Shown: in pieces, positions 22,244 to 32,428 of the stretch
Layout: each line of letters opens with the position of its first letter
Position numbering within the stretch: position 1 is the stretch's first letter
DNA from: Fremontodendron californicum
Taxonomy: Eukaryota > Streptophyta > Magnoliopsida > Malvales > Malvaceae
Direction: 5' to 3'
Assembly: GCA_030761205.1 (NCBI GenBank)
Contig: JAULJL010000010.1
Location: 8,341,241 to 8,405,240, forward strand
Length of the DNA stretch: 64,000 nucleotides
Notes under the pieces: model-generated
Databases searched by the model: none
Told to the model about the DNA's origin: nothing
Seen by the model: only the letters and a program-made list of their open reading frames with translations
Position numbers and translations under genes: made by a program

Positions 22244-23711
22244 CCAAAAGTGACTAAAGATGGTGTAAATGTTGCAAAGAGCATTGAATTCAAGGATAAG
22301 GTCAAGAACATTAGTGCTAGTCTTGTGAAACAAGTTGCAAATGACACCAATGATGTAGCTGGTGAAGAAACTACATGTGCAACAGTGCTTACACGAGCAA
22401 TATTTACAGAAGGATGCAAGTCAGCTGCTGCAGGAATGAATGCAATGGACCTAAGATGTGGCATAACAGTGGCAGTTGATGTTGTTGTAACAAACTTGAA
22501 AAATCGGGCACGAATGATTAGCACATCTGAAGAGATAGCTCAGATTGGAACAATATCGGCTAATAGAGAGAGGGAAATTATGAGTTAATTGCAAAAGCCA
22601 TGGAGAAGGTTGGCAAAGAAGGGGTGGTCACAATGCAGGATGGCAAAACATTATTTAATGAGTTGGAAGTTGTTAAGGGCATGAAGCTGAACAGGGGCTA
22701 CATATTCCTATATTTCATCATCAATACAAAAATCCAAAAATGTGAATTAGATGATTATCTTGTCCTAATCCATGAGAAATAATATCTAGCTTAAATGCTG
22801 TAGTGAAGGTATTAGAGTTAGCTTTAAAGAGACAAAGGCCCTGGTTTATTGTAGCTGAAGATGTAGAGAGTGAAACACTTGCTACTTTCATTCTTAACAA
22901 GCTTTGTGTTGGAATCAAGGTCTATGTCATCAAAGCCCCTGGTGTTGGAGAAAATAAGAAGGCTGGTCTGCATGATTTTGCTGTCTTCACAAGAGGAAAG
23001 GTTATAACTGAAGAACTTGGCATGAACCTTGAAAATGTGGATCTAGACATGCTTGGCACTTGCAAAAAGGTTACAGTCACAAAGGATGACACTGTTTTTC
23101 TTGATGGGGATGGTGACAAGAAAGCCATTGAAGAAAGATGGCAGCAGATTAGGTCAGCAATTGAGTTGAGCATCTCTGATTATGATAAGGAGAAGTTGCA
23201 AGCAAGATTGGCAAAGCTTTCTGGTGGTGTTGCTTTCTTGAAGATTGGAGGAGCTAGTGAAGCTCAAGTTGGTGAGAAGAAGGATAGAGTTACCAATGCA
23301 TTAAATGCCACAAAGCTAGTTGTAGAAGAGGGTATTGTGCCAGGTGGTGGTGTCGCTCTTCTGTACCCATTGAAAGAGTTGGACAAGCTACCTACAGCCA
23401 ACTTTGACCAGAAGATTGGTGTTCAAATTATACAGAATGCTCTAAAGACACATATGTACAGAATTGCTTCAAATGCAGGAGTGGAAAGAGCTGTTGTTGT
23501 TGGTAAGCTGTTGGAGCAGGATAACCCTGATCTTGGGTATGATGCTGCCAAAGGTGAATATGCCGATATGGTAAAGGCTGGTATTACTGACCCATTGAAA
23601 GTATTTAGAACTGTTTTGGTAAATGCTGCAAGTGTGTCATCATTGATGACAACAACTGAAGCTATTGTAGTTGAACTTTCCAAGGATGAGAAGGATGTTC
23701 CAGCAATGCTA
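22244..23711 (+). pseudogene. Processed mitochondrial chaperonin CPN60 (HSP60) copy
   Basis: Intact CPN60 forms the double-ring chaperonin that folds proteins in the mitochondrial matrix. Here the copy starts at PKVTKDGVNVAKSIEFKDKV (the ATP-site region) and runs without introns to SKDEKDVPAM, just before the usual glycine-rich C terminus. Hallmarks include GEETTCATVLTRAIFTEG (normally GDGTT, so the catalytic Asp is replaced by Glu), EEGIVPGGGVALL and LGYDAAKGEY. The first 70 or so residues are missing. One-base frameshifts occur near 22575 and 22785. The absence of introns shows an RNA intermediate, and the flanking gag and LTRs show the vehicle. Confidence 0.93.
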
Positions 23712-23825
23712 AATGCTAGAGGCATTGTTGAGATGGTTGGCATGAGTCAGAGAATACGAGAGACAATTGATGCTTTGGATGCTACAGGAAACACCACTGC
23801 TGCTATTGGAAAGGGTTTTACCATT
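23712..23825 (+). pseudogene. Vacuolar H+-pyrophosphatase fragment fused to HSP60
   Basis: In frame after the HSP60 end, about 37 codons read ARGIVEMVGMSQRIRETID then ALDATGNTTAAIGKGF. This is the conserved AEMAGMS.RIRE.TDALDA.GNTTAAIGKGF segment of plant vacuolar-type proton-pumping pyrophosphatase, and HSP60 has nothing comparable. It is far too short to function. It shows that a second host transcript was joined to the first, most easily by template switching during reverse transcription. It then meets chromovirus-like C-terminal sequence near 23826. Confidence 0.85.
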
Positions 23826-23875
23826 TTTCAGATTTTTTATCCTTGAGGATAAGGATGTTTTGAAGGAAAGGGTAT

Positions 23876-24153
23876 TGTTACAAGCCCAATATGAGACTAG
23901 TATTTTTATTAGGCTTAGTTAATTGTATTTTCTTATTAGTAGCTCATGATCAGTAAGAGTGTGTTTTTAAAAAAAGTCTTACTAGACTGTGTAGGCAGTA
24001 TTGTAAAAATGAAAAATATATTTCTCTCTAAATGGTTATTCTCTCCTCTATCTCTTATTCTGATATTTCTCTTCTCTTCTTAAACTTTTTCTTCTTCTCT
24101 ACCCTTTTCTGTTATCTTTTTATTTCTGTCAAGTCAAGCTTTGGGTTGTATCA
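23876..24153 (+). repeat. 3' LTR of the HSP60-carrying element
   Basis: It starts TGTTACAAGCCCAATATGAG after a purine-rich tract and ends GGGTTGTATCA. It is the direct repeat of 21315-21596. Five bases (TTGAG) separate it from the chromovirus LTR at 24159. Confidence 0.85.
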
Positions 24154-24158
24154 TTGAG

Positions 24159-24455
24159 TGATATAACCTGTACCCAGATTATATGAAGAATAGAACCTGC
24201 AGAGAAGAGCAAAAGAATATCCAAAGCAGGGAGAAGGATAAAGGAAGAGAGAGAGAGAATGTTATATTTATGTGCCCTCATCATTGCATTACATTTGCCT
24301 TATAACCACCTGCATGCTCAGCAATTCGATTACAAAGCTTGAGAGTACAAGTGGACAACGGTAACAACATTTAAACTGACCAAAATGCAGAACAGACTCA
24401 ATAAAATGCAAATATAAAATGCATATAGTAAAAGACTGAGAATGGGCTCATAACA
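24159..24455 (-). repeat. 3' LTR of the chromovirus
   Basis: Direct repeat of 38512-38833 with substitutions and indels: both contain ATATCCAAAGCAGGGAGAAG, GA-repeats of different length, and GTGCCCTCATCATTGCATTA. It is preceded on the minus strand by the purine-rich GAGCGTGGGCAAC. Confidence 0.88.
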
Positions 24456-24484
24456 GTTGCCCACGCTCGAAAACATCCATGTCC

Positions 24485-24667
24485 TCAAGGATAAAAGGAT
24501 GGAAACCTTTGTTGTAGTTCATATAAACTCTCCCAAGTTGCATCTTTTAGGAAAGTGTTACTCCATTGGACTAGGACTTGAGTCTGCGCATGACCTCTTC
24601 TCTTAACCATCCTCCTATCCAAAACAGCTATAGGTTCTTTTGCCAAGACCCCATCATTATCCAGCAA
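24485..24667 (-). pseudogene. Chromodomain end of the chromovirus polyprotein
   Basis: The translation reads AVLDRRMVKRRGHAQTQVLV, QWSNTFLKDATWESLYEL and QQRFPSFYP. The VLVQW..........DATWE pattern is the C-terminal chromodomain of plant chromoviruses, which steers integration to particular chromatin. It is separated from integrase by a frame break near 24700. Confidence 0.85.
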
Positions 24668-24708
24668 GGTTAATTGAGGTTGTGTAGGTTCCTTCCCAAC
24701 ATGTCATT

Positions 24709-25932
24709 TTAATTGGGAGACATGAAATACCGGAGGAACTTTGCCCCAGTAGGCAATTCTAGCTGATAAGCAACCTTCCCCAATCGAGCTAGTAATCGAT
24801 ATGGGCCAAAGTACCTTGCAGTTAACTTCAAAGATGACCTGTTGACAACTGATTTCTGACTGTAAGGTTGTAACTTCACATAAACCAGATCTCCAACCTC
24901 GAATTGCCTATCAGACCTATGCTTATCAGCTTGCTGTCGCATCCTGTACTGAGCTCTCGACAGATGAAACTTCAACAATTGAATTGCTGTTTCTCTAGCC
25001 TGAAGACTTCGATCTACAGCCTCTACTTGAGAATCACCAGGAAGGTATGGCAATTGTATAGGAGCAAGCTGCCCATAGATTACTACATAAGGTGTGGTTT
25101 TGGTAGAGGTATGGTAAGTGGTATCGTACAACCACTCTGCCAATGGAAGCCATTTGGACCAGTGTTTAGGCTGTTCCCCAGTCATGCAATGTAAATAGGT
25201 CTCAAGACATCGATTAACAACCTCAGTTTGACCATCCAATTGTGGGTGATATGTAGAGGACATGTTCAATTGTGTGCCCAATAACTTGAAAAGTTCCTTC
25301 CAAAATGAGCTTAGAAAGATTTTGTCTCGATCGGACACAATACTTTTAGGAACCCCATGAAGTTTGTATATGTTATCAAGAAAAATCTGAGCAACCATTA
25401 AAGCTGTGAAAAAGGTGAGCCATGGCTAGAAAGTGAGCATACTTGCTAAGATGGTCCACCATGACCAAGATTGTTATTTTACCAAAGGAATTTGGCAGCC
25501 CTTCTATGGAATCCATGGAGATGTAAGACCAGATACTGTTAGGAATTGGTAACGGTTGTAACAACCCTGGTGATGCAGATGTATCATATTTGTTCTACTG
25601 ACAAACAGAATATTCTTGGACCCATGTTCTCACATCTTTTTTAAACCCTTCCAATACACGACCCCAGTAATTCTTTGCATTGTAGCTGCTATCCCAGAGT
25701 GACCTCCCATAGTTGAATTATGAAAGTGGTGCAGCAATTCATTTCGAAGTACAGTGTCCTTCCCTATAACCAATTTTCCATGTCTTCGCAATTGATCATT
25801 CACCCATGTATACTTTAAAGAGCTGGAAGAGTTGTTTCTTAGCTTATGAAGGAGATGGACAATAGTAGGGTCTTGTACCCAGGAAGTTTTGATATGTATA
25901 GCTATGTCTGTGTCAAGAACTAAATAGAACAA
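24709..25932 (-). pseudogene. Chromovirus integrase remnant
   Basis: The zinc-binding region is in 25932-25630 (ELLHHFHNSTMGGHSGIAAT). Then follow IPNSIWSYISMDSIEGLP and MVDHLSKYAHFLA, and from 25398 the core SIVSDRDKIFLSSFWKELF..STYHPQLDGQTEVVNRCLE with its Asp and Glu residues, then PYSQKSVVNRSSLKLTARYFGPY. The parts are in different frames. Integrase inserts the element DNA in the genome. This copy is broken. Confidence 0.88.
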
Positions 25933-26026
25933 AGGACAGGTGAAGGCTGCCTGGACAAGGTATCAGCTACCGTGTTGTGTATTCCTTTCCTGAATATCAG
26001 CTCGTAATCAAATCCCATCATCTTGA

Positions 26027-27230
26027 TTACCCATTTTTGCTGAGCTGGAGTTTGAGCCTTATTATCCAACATAAACTTAAGGCTGTTATATTTTGAAAAT
26101 GGCGACCTATTAAGTATGCACTCCATTTTTTAACAGTTGTTAGAATAGAAAAAATCTCCTTGTCATAGGCAGATAATGTATAATTCCTTCGTGAGAGTGC
26201 CTTACTTAAGTAAGCTATAGGCTTCCCTTGTTGACTGAGTACAGTGCCTATACCAGTGTTGGAAGCATCAGATTCAACTACAAAGATTTCATTGAAATTA
26301 GGTAAGGCTAATACTGGTGTAGTAGTCAATGTTGTCTTCAAGTTCTCAAAAGCAAGCTGGGCTGCAGAGCTCCATTCAAAAGCATTCTTCTTTAAAAGTT
26401 CAGTTAAAGTCTGGGCTATGGAACCATACCTTTTAATGAAGCACCTGTAATAACCTCTGAGACCTAAAAACCCTCTCAGATCCTTAGTAGTTCTATATAC
26501 AGGCCACTGATGCACACCAATTACCTTAGTAGGATCCATTTGTACCCCTTGTCTGCTAATAACATGGCCAAGGTATTCCACCTTAGAAGCCCCAAAAACA
26601 CACTTGGAAATTTTTACAAATAGACTGTTGCTGAATAAAGTCTGAAAAACTTGGTGTAGGTGATCCAAGTGAGCCATCCGGCTAGGTGAATATACCAATA
26701 TATCATCAAAGAAAACCAAAATTTTTGAAGGAAAGGCTGAAAGACACTGTTCATTAGGCTCTAGAAGGTAGAAGGTGCATTAGTTAAGCCAAAAGGCATG
26801 ACCAAAAATTCATAATGGCCTTGATGGGTTTTGAAAGCAGTCTTGTGCACATCTGCTTCTGCATGCGAATTTGGTGATATCCTGACCTTAGATCAAGACC
26901 AAGAAGCACCTGTTAATTCATCCAATAATTCTTCCACTAATGGAATTGGAAATCTGTCTTTAACAGTGAGCTTGTTGAGTTGTATGTAGTCAATACACAT
27001 TCTCCAAGACCCATCTTTTTTGTTGACTAAGACAATTGGAATGCAAAATAACTTTGACTACCCCTGATGATTCATGTGGCCTTCATCTCTGCCACCAATT
27101 TTTCAATCTCATCATTCTGAATGGAAGGATATCTATAAGGCCATATTTTAAATGATTGAGACTCATCCACTAAGGGAATCCTATGATCCTGCAGTCTCGG
27201 TGGTGGTAGTCCCATAGGAGCTTCAAAGGG
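26027..27230 (-). pseudogene. Chromovirus reverse transcriptase and RNase H remnant
   Basis: The RT fingers and palm are in broken frames from 27230 to 26720 (NDEIEKLVAEMK, then VMPFGLTNAPSTF-like). The catalytic box reads MVFFDDILVYSPS at 26719, followed by HVISRQGVQMDPTKV, LRGFLGLRGYYRCFIKRYG and the RNase H-like VVESDASNTGIGTVLSQQG. There are several stops and frameshifts. Confidence 0.88.
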
Positions 27231-27464
27231 CATTCAAAACTGTAGAAGCAGTGTTTTGAGATCAACTGGTAAAGAATCAACCAGATTCGAGTCAGTAGGA
27301 GAGTTCAGTAATTCCTCAGTCACTCTAGTGAGCAGCGATGTAAATGTGCCAGAAGAAGAAACATACATTTTTTCTAGTTGTCGACCAGTAGCAAACTTTA
27401 CAGCCCCTACAGTCAGCCCTTGAAACATAACCAATTGGTCAGCTAAAGAAAACTGCATTGTGAG

Positions 27465-27786
27465 TTATTGGAAGTCCCAAACAATAGGGCCCAGTTGTTG
27501 GAGCCATTCCACTCCCAAAACTACATCACAACCTGCTAGAGGTAACACTAAGAAGTCTGTAATCTGAGATACACCATGTGTCTCCCAATGAACTGTTTTA
27601 CAAACCTCCTGAACCTGCATGTACTCACCATTAGCCACAGACACCTTAATACCATGCACTGCTGTAGTTTTTTCTCCCAATCTTCTCACCAGAGAATGAT
27701 CTATAAAATTATGTGTACTTTCAAAATCAACCAAGATTATAACTTAGTGAGTCTTGATTCTACCTCGAACCTTCATAGTTTGTGGA
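27465..27786 (-). pseudogene. Chromovirus aspartic protease remnant
   Basis: The frame reads VDFESTHNFIDHSLVRRLG, where a typical copy has (I)D.GSTHNFI, and then FLVLPLAGCDVVLGVEWLQQ and LGPIVWDF. The catalytic D-S-G-like triplet is altered. Upstream gag sequence continues only at 37045, across the inserted element. Confidence 0.82.
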
Positions 27787-27791
27787 CCTGC

Positions 27792-29274
27792 TGATAACTC
27801 GTATAATTATATAGTTTTTAGTTATGTTTTATTATTGTTTTGTGTCAAATACGAGTTATTATTGTTTAGTCTAATTGTGTTTATGATCTTTTATATTTTT
27901 ATGTAATTTGGTGTTTTTCACAAGTTTCTTTGAGTGATTTCAGATTACTAGAATTAAGGGCAAATCCAGTTCAGTTCCAGTTCCGACACCTTTTGCCATA
28001 TCAGCTATATCTCGAGTTTCACTGAAGCAATAAGGCTGAACTTTGTATCCCTGCAAAGCTAAGAGGCATATCTATCTTTTTCATGTTTTACACTTCCTGA
28101 AACGGAGTCGTTTTCCCTAGCGAAATCGACCATCAAGTTGGCTGATGTGCAATGACGTCTGTTCTGCACCGTTTTGGTATTTTGACCATATCTTCCGATC
28201 CACGTGCGCAAATGATCTGATTCCAATGGCTATGGATCCGTAACTGATAGGGGTATATTTTTCTAGAAGACCATTTTATCAGATCGAGCCTCCAACATTG
28301 ACAAAATCGACCATCAAGATGGCTGATCAGAATTGTCATACAATATGACGAAAATTGTTAGAAAAATGCACCCACCTATTATACCTACCTTTGAAATTTG
28401 TAAAGCTTGTCTCTTGTCATTTAGCCCTCCAAAATGTGTATAAATAGAGGGCCTTGGATGAGTATTGGGATACATTATACATTGGTAGGATAGCCATTGT
28501 AATAAAATTCTCTAAGTTTTCTTTTTCTTTCCTTTCTCTAGTTTTCTTTTTCTTCTTACATTTCTTTTCATTTTATTCATATCTAGTATGTGTTTCTAAT
28601 CATATTGTTGAGGTGATGAGGTGAAGCTCTTGGTAAATGCTAAGGTTAGTCTCTTAAACATGAGCTAAAATGAATCATCATTTATAAGCACTAGCATAGA
28701 TAATATTTTCTTTTGGTTTAAAATCATACTTGCAAAGTAGAGATCTTGATTCATTATTGACAATGAAAATGGCACAGTAAATGCTTGGTTTCATAACCTT
28801 GATTTGTTGTAGACATATACCTTGGCATAAGGAATGCTTGGACTCTTTTTATGAGTTTTGAGGACACCAAATGAACATAATATCATATGCTATGGACGTT
28901 GGACAATTTGGACTGAATTGCTAAACCTTCCGATTGGAACCTCCCTTATGTGTGGATTTCAATTGTGTAATAAAACAAGATTAATCTTAGCATAACACCA
29001 AGAGTGGATTCTCTAACCTCAACATCCTTTCTTATTGTTTTTTATATTTTGTTTAATTTCTTTTATGTTATTTTATTTATTTTGTTCTCTAATATCTTGT
29101 TTATTTTGTTTTGTTGTTGATTCCCTAATATCTTGTTTACTTTCTTTTTCTTATATATTTATAAACTTATACTTACTAATACGCTTCCCTGTGGTTCGAC
29201 CTCGGACACCCGAGAATTTATTACTTGAACATAACCTGCACTTGGGTTTACAACTCTTAATTGAGTTACCATCA
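27792..29274 (+). repeat. 5' LTR of LOG-carrying element, copy 1
   Basis: It starts TGATAACTCGTATAATTATA and ends TTGAGTTACCATCA. A TATA-like GTGTATAAATAGAGGG lies at 28436-28451, a plausible Pol II promoter core about 840 bp before the LTR end. The LTR's first half is shared with the second LOG element (40151 on); its second half is different. Confidence 0.92.
28436..28451 (+). promoter_or_regulatory. TATA-box-like core promoter in the LTR
   Basis: GTGTATAAATAGAGGG is a strong TATA-box match in a more GC-containing context, followed by likely transcribed pyrimidine-rich sequence (CTTTTTCTTTCC). The same word recurs in the LTRs at 36201-36216, 40977-40992 and 48315-48330, as expected for the U3/R boundary. 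Confidence 0.6.
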
Positions 29275-29280
29275 AGTTTT

Positions 29281-29298
29281 TGGCGCCGTTGCCGGGGA
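29281..29298 (+). other. Primer binding site (tRNA-Asp)
   Basis: TGGCGCCGTTGCCGGGGA lies 6 bases after the LTR and is complementary to the 3' end of plant tRNA-Asp, the primer used by Athila/TAT-type elements. Confidence 0.88.
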
Positions 29299-29342
29299 GG
29301 CAATACTAAGTATATAAGTTTATAAGTATATTTATTTTTATT

Positions 29343-29461
29343 GGCTGGTTATACCGCCTATATTTATTTTTATTGGCTGGTTATACCGCCTAATTTTCTA
29401 TATATTTATATTTATATTGTATATTAACTTTGTTTTATTTCTATTGGCTGGTTATACCGCC
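29343..29461 (+). repeat. Three copies of a hairpin-forming motif in the leader
   Basis: GGCTGGTTATACCGCC occurs at 29343, 29375 and 29446. Each copy can fold as GGC(T)GGT-TAT-ACCGCC, a 6-bp stem with one bulged T and a three-base loop. The same motif occurs four times in each LTR of the second element. Confidence 0.85.
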
Positions 29462-29485
29462 TAATCCGTGTATTAACTTTGTTTT

Positions 29486-32224
29486 ATGCTTGTTTGGCGA
29501 CGTGATTTTAGATCTCGTCGTTTAGTTAGATTTTATTGTGAAACTTTTTCAGGTAATCTTTCTAATACAACTCCTACCATGGCTGACAATGAAAGTGTTC
29601 ATGCTGAAGATGAGAACAGACAAGTACGCACCATGCGTGACTACTTGCAACCAACTCGAAGCTCATCACCCTCTTGTTTTATTTTTCCTCTCAATGCAAA
29701 CAACTTTCGTTTTAAACCAGGTATGATAGCTTTGCTTCCAAATTTCCATGGGTTAGAATCGGAAAGTGCTTACTCGTTTCTAAAAGACTTCGAAGATGTA
29801 TGTGTCACCTTTAATGACCAACAATGTACAAATGAAATTGTCAAGCTAAAATTATTTCCTTTTTCTTTAAAAGATAAAGCAAAAATTTGGCTTCATAATT
29901 TAAAACCAAGGTCAATTGGCACATGGCAAGAATTACAAACTGAGTTTCTAAAGAAATTTTTCCCAGCACATAAAACTACTGCTTTGAAAAGACAGATTCA
30001 AAATTTCAATCAAAATCAAAATGAAGCATTTTTTCAGTGCTGGGATCGTTTTAAAGATTTGTTAAGTTCTTGTCCACATCATGGTTTTGAAAAATGGCGT
30101 CTTATTAGTTTCTTTTATGAAAGTTTAACTCCCGAAACTAAACAATTTGTTGAAACAATGTGTAACGGTGAGTTTCTAGAAAAAGAACCTGAAGAAGCCT
30201 TTGACTACTTAGACCATTTGGCAGATAACTCTCAAGCCTGGCACACAGATAATTCCTCTGAAAGTTCCAATAGATCTAATGTTGTTTCTAACAGAGGAAA
30301 ATATCATTTTAGTCAAGAAGATGAGATAAAAGCTAAAGTAGCTAATTTGGCTAGAAAGATTGAAGCCATGGAACTTAGAGAAGTAAAAGAAGTCAAAACG
30401 GTTAAAAATGAAGAAAGTTGTGGAATTTGTGAAATCATGGGACACCCCACTTCTGAATGTCCAAACATTCCCATTCTTAAAGAAGCGTTGCATGATCAAG
30501 TAAATTCCATAAACACATTTAAAAAGCCTTTTCCTTCTCCTTACTCTGAAACGTATAACCCTGAATGGAGAAATCATCCCACTTTCAGTTGGCGGAATAA
30601 TAATCATGTTCAGGTACCACAATCTCAAAAGCCGGGCAACACTTTTTCCTATCAACCTTCACGTGTACAAACCTTGGAAGAAACATTGCAAGCATTCATG
30701 CAAACACAAGCAAATGTGAATAGCCGGACTTCACAGGACATCAATGAGATCAAAAACACCTTGTCCACATTGACAGCTTCATTACGCACTCAAGAAAAAG
30801 GTAAGTTTCCTGCTCAACCTCAGCCTAACCCTTCTACTCAATGTCTTCTTTCTTGCTCCAATGAAACTCAACAGGAAAATGCCAGTTCTATCACAACTCT
30901 TCGAAGTGGAAAGGCAATTGACAAAAAGATTCCATCAAAAGACCAAGATCCTCTTTCCCCTCCGAAAAGTAATGGTAAGGATGATGGTAAGTCTGAACTT
31001 CTTGAAAATTTGGACAAAGAAAAAGGTATGCATCCTGCTCCTTTTCCTCAAAGGTTGCAAACAATAAAGAATTTGAATCAAAATGCAGAAATTTATGAAC
31101 TTTTCAAACAAGTTAAGATTAACATTCCTTTATTGGATGCAATCAAACAAGTTCCATCTTATGCTAAATTTTTGAAGGACATGTGCACAGTTAAAAGGAA
31201 ACATAATGTACAAAAGAAAGCATTTTTGACGGAAAGTGTGAGCTCAATCATTCAGCACCTTACTCCACCAAAATTCAAAGATCCTGGATGTCCAACAATC
31301 TCATGCATCATTGGAAACACTAGAATAGAACGTGCATTGCTTGATCTTGGTGCTAGTGTTAATCTTTTGCCTTTTTCTGTTTATCAACAGTTAGGTTTAG
31401 GTGAACTCAAGGAAACACCTGTTACACTTCAACTAGCTGATCGTTCTGTAAAAATTCCTCGAGGGATAGTTGAAGATGTTTTGGTTCAAATTGATAATTT
31501 TTACTTCCCTGTTGATTTTATTGTTTTGGACACACATCCTGTTTCAAATCCAAATGTTCAAATTCCTGTTATATTAGGCCGTCCATTTCTTGCAACTTCT
31601 AATGCTCTGATAAATTGCAGGAATGGTATGTTGAACATTTCTTTTGGAAATATGACTTTAGAATTAAATGTGTTCAACATTTGCAAGCAACCTGGTGATG
31701 ATTCAGAAGTACATGAAGTGGATTTCATTGAAGAACTTGTTCATGAACATCTCACCACTACCACATTCCATGATCCTTTAGAAGCTTATTTAATTGAATG
31801 TGAGTTTGATAATGCTTCAGAAATTTCACACACTGATTCTTTGTTAAATTCTTTTCAGGTTAAACATTGTTGGAAACAAAAACTTGAGGAACTCAGAAAT
31901 GATGCATATGAGAATTCTAAAATTCATAAAGAAAGAACTAAAGCCTTTCATGACAAGTTAATTTCAAGAAAAACATTTAATGTTGGGCAAAAAGTTCTAC
32001 TTTATAATTCTAGACTTCACATATTTCCTGGTAAGTTGAGATCAAGATGGACTGGCCCATTTGTGGTTAAGCATGTGTATCATTATGGAGCAGTTGACAT
32101 TGAGAATCCTCAAAATGGTAACGTATTCAAGGTAAATGGACAAAGACTCAAACTCTTTTTGGAAAATCATGTTACTCAAGAAGAGGTTGTTTTTCTTTCT
32201 GATCCTTGTTTTGAAAATAACTAG
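29486..32224 (+). CDS. Fused Gag-protease-integrase C-tail polyprotein (912 aa)
   Basis: The open frame runs from 29486; the more gag-like start is ATG 29579 (MADNESVHAEDENRQ). The gag domain includes FSLKDKAKIWLHNLKP, EFLKKFFPAHKT and FYESLTPETKQFVETM. A zinc-knuckle-like CGICEIMGHPTSECP follows. The protease has ALLDLGASVNLLPFSVYQQL and IPVILGRPFLATSNALINCR. From about 31858 it jumps in frame to an integrase C terminus (KAFHDKLISRKTFNVGQKVL, LRSRWTGPFVV). RT, RNase H and the integrase core are lost, yet the frame is open across the junction, which suggests that the fused protein, or at least Gag, has been kept. It probably builds particles and processes them, with other enzymes supplied by relatives. 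Confidence 0.88.
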   Translation: MLVWRRDFRSRRLVRFYCETFSGNLSNTTPTMADNESVHAEDENRQVRTMRDYLQPTRSSSPSCFIFPLNANNFRFKPGMIALLPNFHGLESESAYSFLKDFEDVCVTFNDQQCTNEIVKLKLFPFSLKDKAKIWLHNLKPRSIGTWQELQTEFLKKFFPAHKTTALKRQIQNFNQNQNEAFFQCWDRFKDLLSSCPHHGFEKWRLISFFYESLTPETKQFVETMCNGEFLEKEPEEAFDYLDHLADNSQAWHTDNSSESSNRSNVVSNRGKYHFSQEDEIKAKVANLARKIEAMELREVKEVKTVKNEESCGICEIMGHPTSECPNIPILKEALHDQVNSINTFKKPFPSPYSETYNPEWRNHPTFSWRNNNHVQVPQSQKPGNTFSYQPSRVQTLEETLQAFMQTQANVNSRTSQDINEIKNTLSTLTASLRTQEKGKFPAQPQPNPSTQCLLSCSNETQQENASSITTLRSGKAIDKKIPSKDQDPLSPPKSNGKDDGKSELLENLDKEKGMHPAPFPQRLQTIKNLNQNAEIYELFKQVKINIPLLDAIKQVPSYAKFLKDMCTVKRKHNVQKKAFLTESVSSIIQHLTPPKFKDPGCPTISCIIGNTRIERALLDLGASVNLLPFSVYQQLGLGELKETPVTLQLADRSVKIPRGIVEDVLVQIDNFYFPVDFIVLDTHPVSNPNVQIPVILGRPFLATSNALINCRNGMLNISFGNMTLELNVFNICKQPGDDSEVHEVDFIEELVHEHLTTTTFHDPLEAYLIECEFDNASEISHTDSLLNSFQVKHCWKQKLEELRNDAYENSKIHKERTKAFHDKLISRKTFNVGQKVLLYNSRLHIFPGKLRSRWTGPFVVKHVYHYGAVDIENPQNGNVFKVNGQRLKLFLENHVTQEEVVFLSDPCFENN

Positions 32225-32428
32225 ATGTAAATATAATTTTTACTAATCTTCAAAAAAAAAAAAAAAAAAACAAAAAAAAACAAAAAAAAAATACATTTTT
32301 TTTAACCCCGGTTAAATGGCGGATAACGGTACTCCGTGATTATTTAAGTCGGTTCCATCAGCTACCCACAAAACTGATATTGTATATAAATTTCTCTTTC
32401 ATTTTATTTTATTTCATTTTTTTTCAGG

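Larger units (their letters stand above)
21315..24153 (+). mobile_element. Chimeric LTR retrotransposon carrying HSP60 and H+-PPase sequence
   Basis: Two direct LTRs (21315-21596 and 23876-24153) enclose a primer site, a gag remnant, an intronless CPN60 copy, a short vacuolar pyrophosphatase segment, a chromovirus C-terminal scrap (TTTTTTATCCTTGAGGATAAGG, which corresponds to the ILED-type end of the chromovirus at 24485-24667), and a purine-rich tract (GAAGGAAAGGGTAT) just before the 3' LTR. This is the layout of a retrotransposon that replaced its pol with host coding sequence. The left target flank is GCAAC and the right flank TTGAG, so its own target duplication is not intact. It is non-autonomous and its captured ORFs are broken. 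Confidence 0.85.

Noticed and set aside
22244..23711. HSP60 as a functional chaperonin gene
   Set aside because: It lacks the N terminus, has at least two frameshifts and a stop, and the GDGTT catalytic site reads GEETT.
28133..28339. Identical 68-aa minus-strand frames in both LTRs of copy 1 (also 35898-36104)
   Set aside because: They are identical only because the LTRs are duplicated; the position in U3 and the antisense direction give no support for a gene.
29035..29325. Hydrophobic 96-aa frame at the end of the 5' LTR
   Set aside because: It crosses the LTR end and the primer binding site, and the sequence is T-rich leader, so the hydrophobicity comes from base composition.
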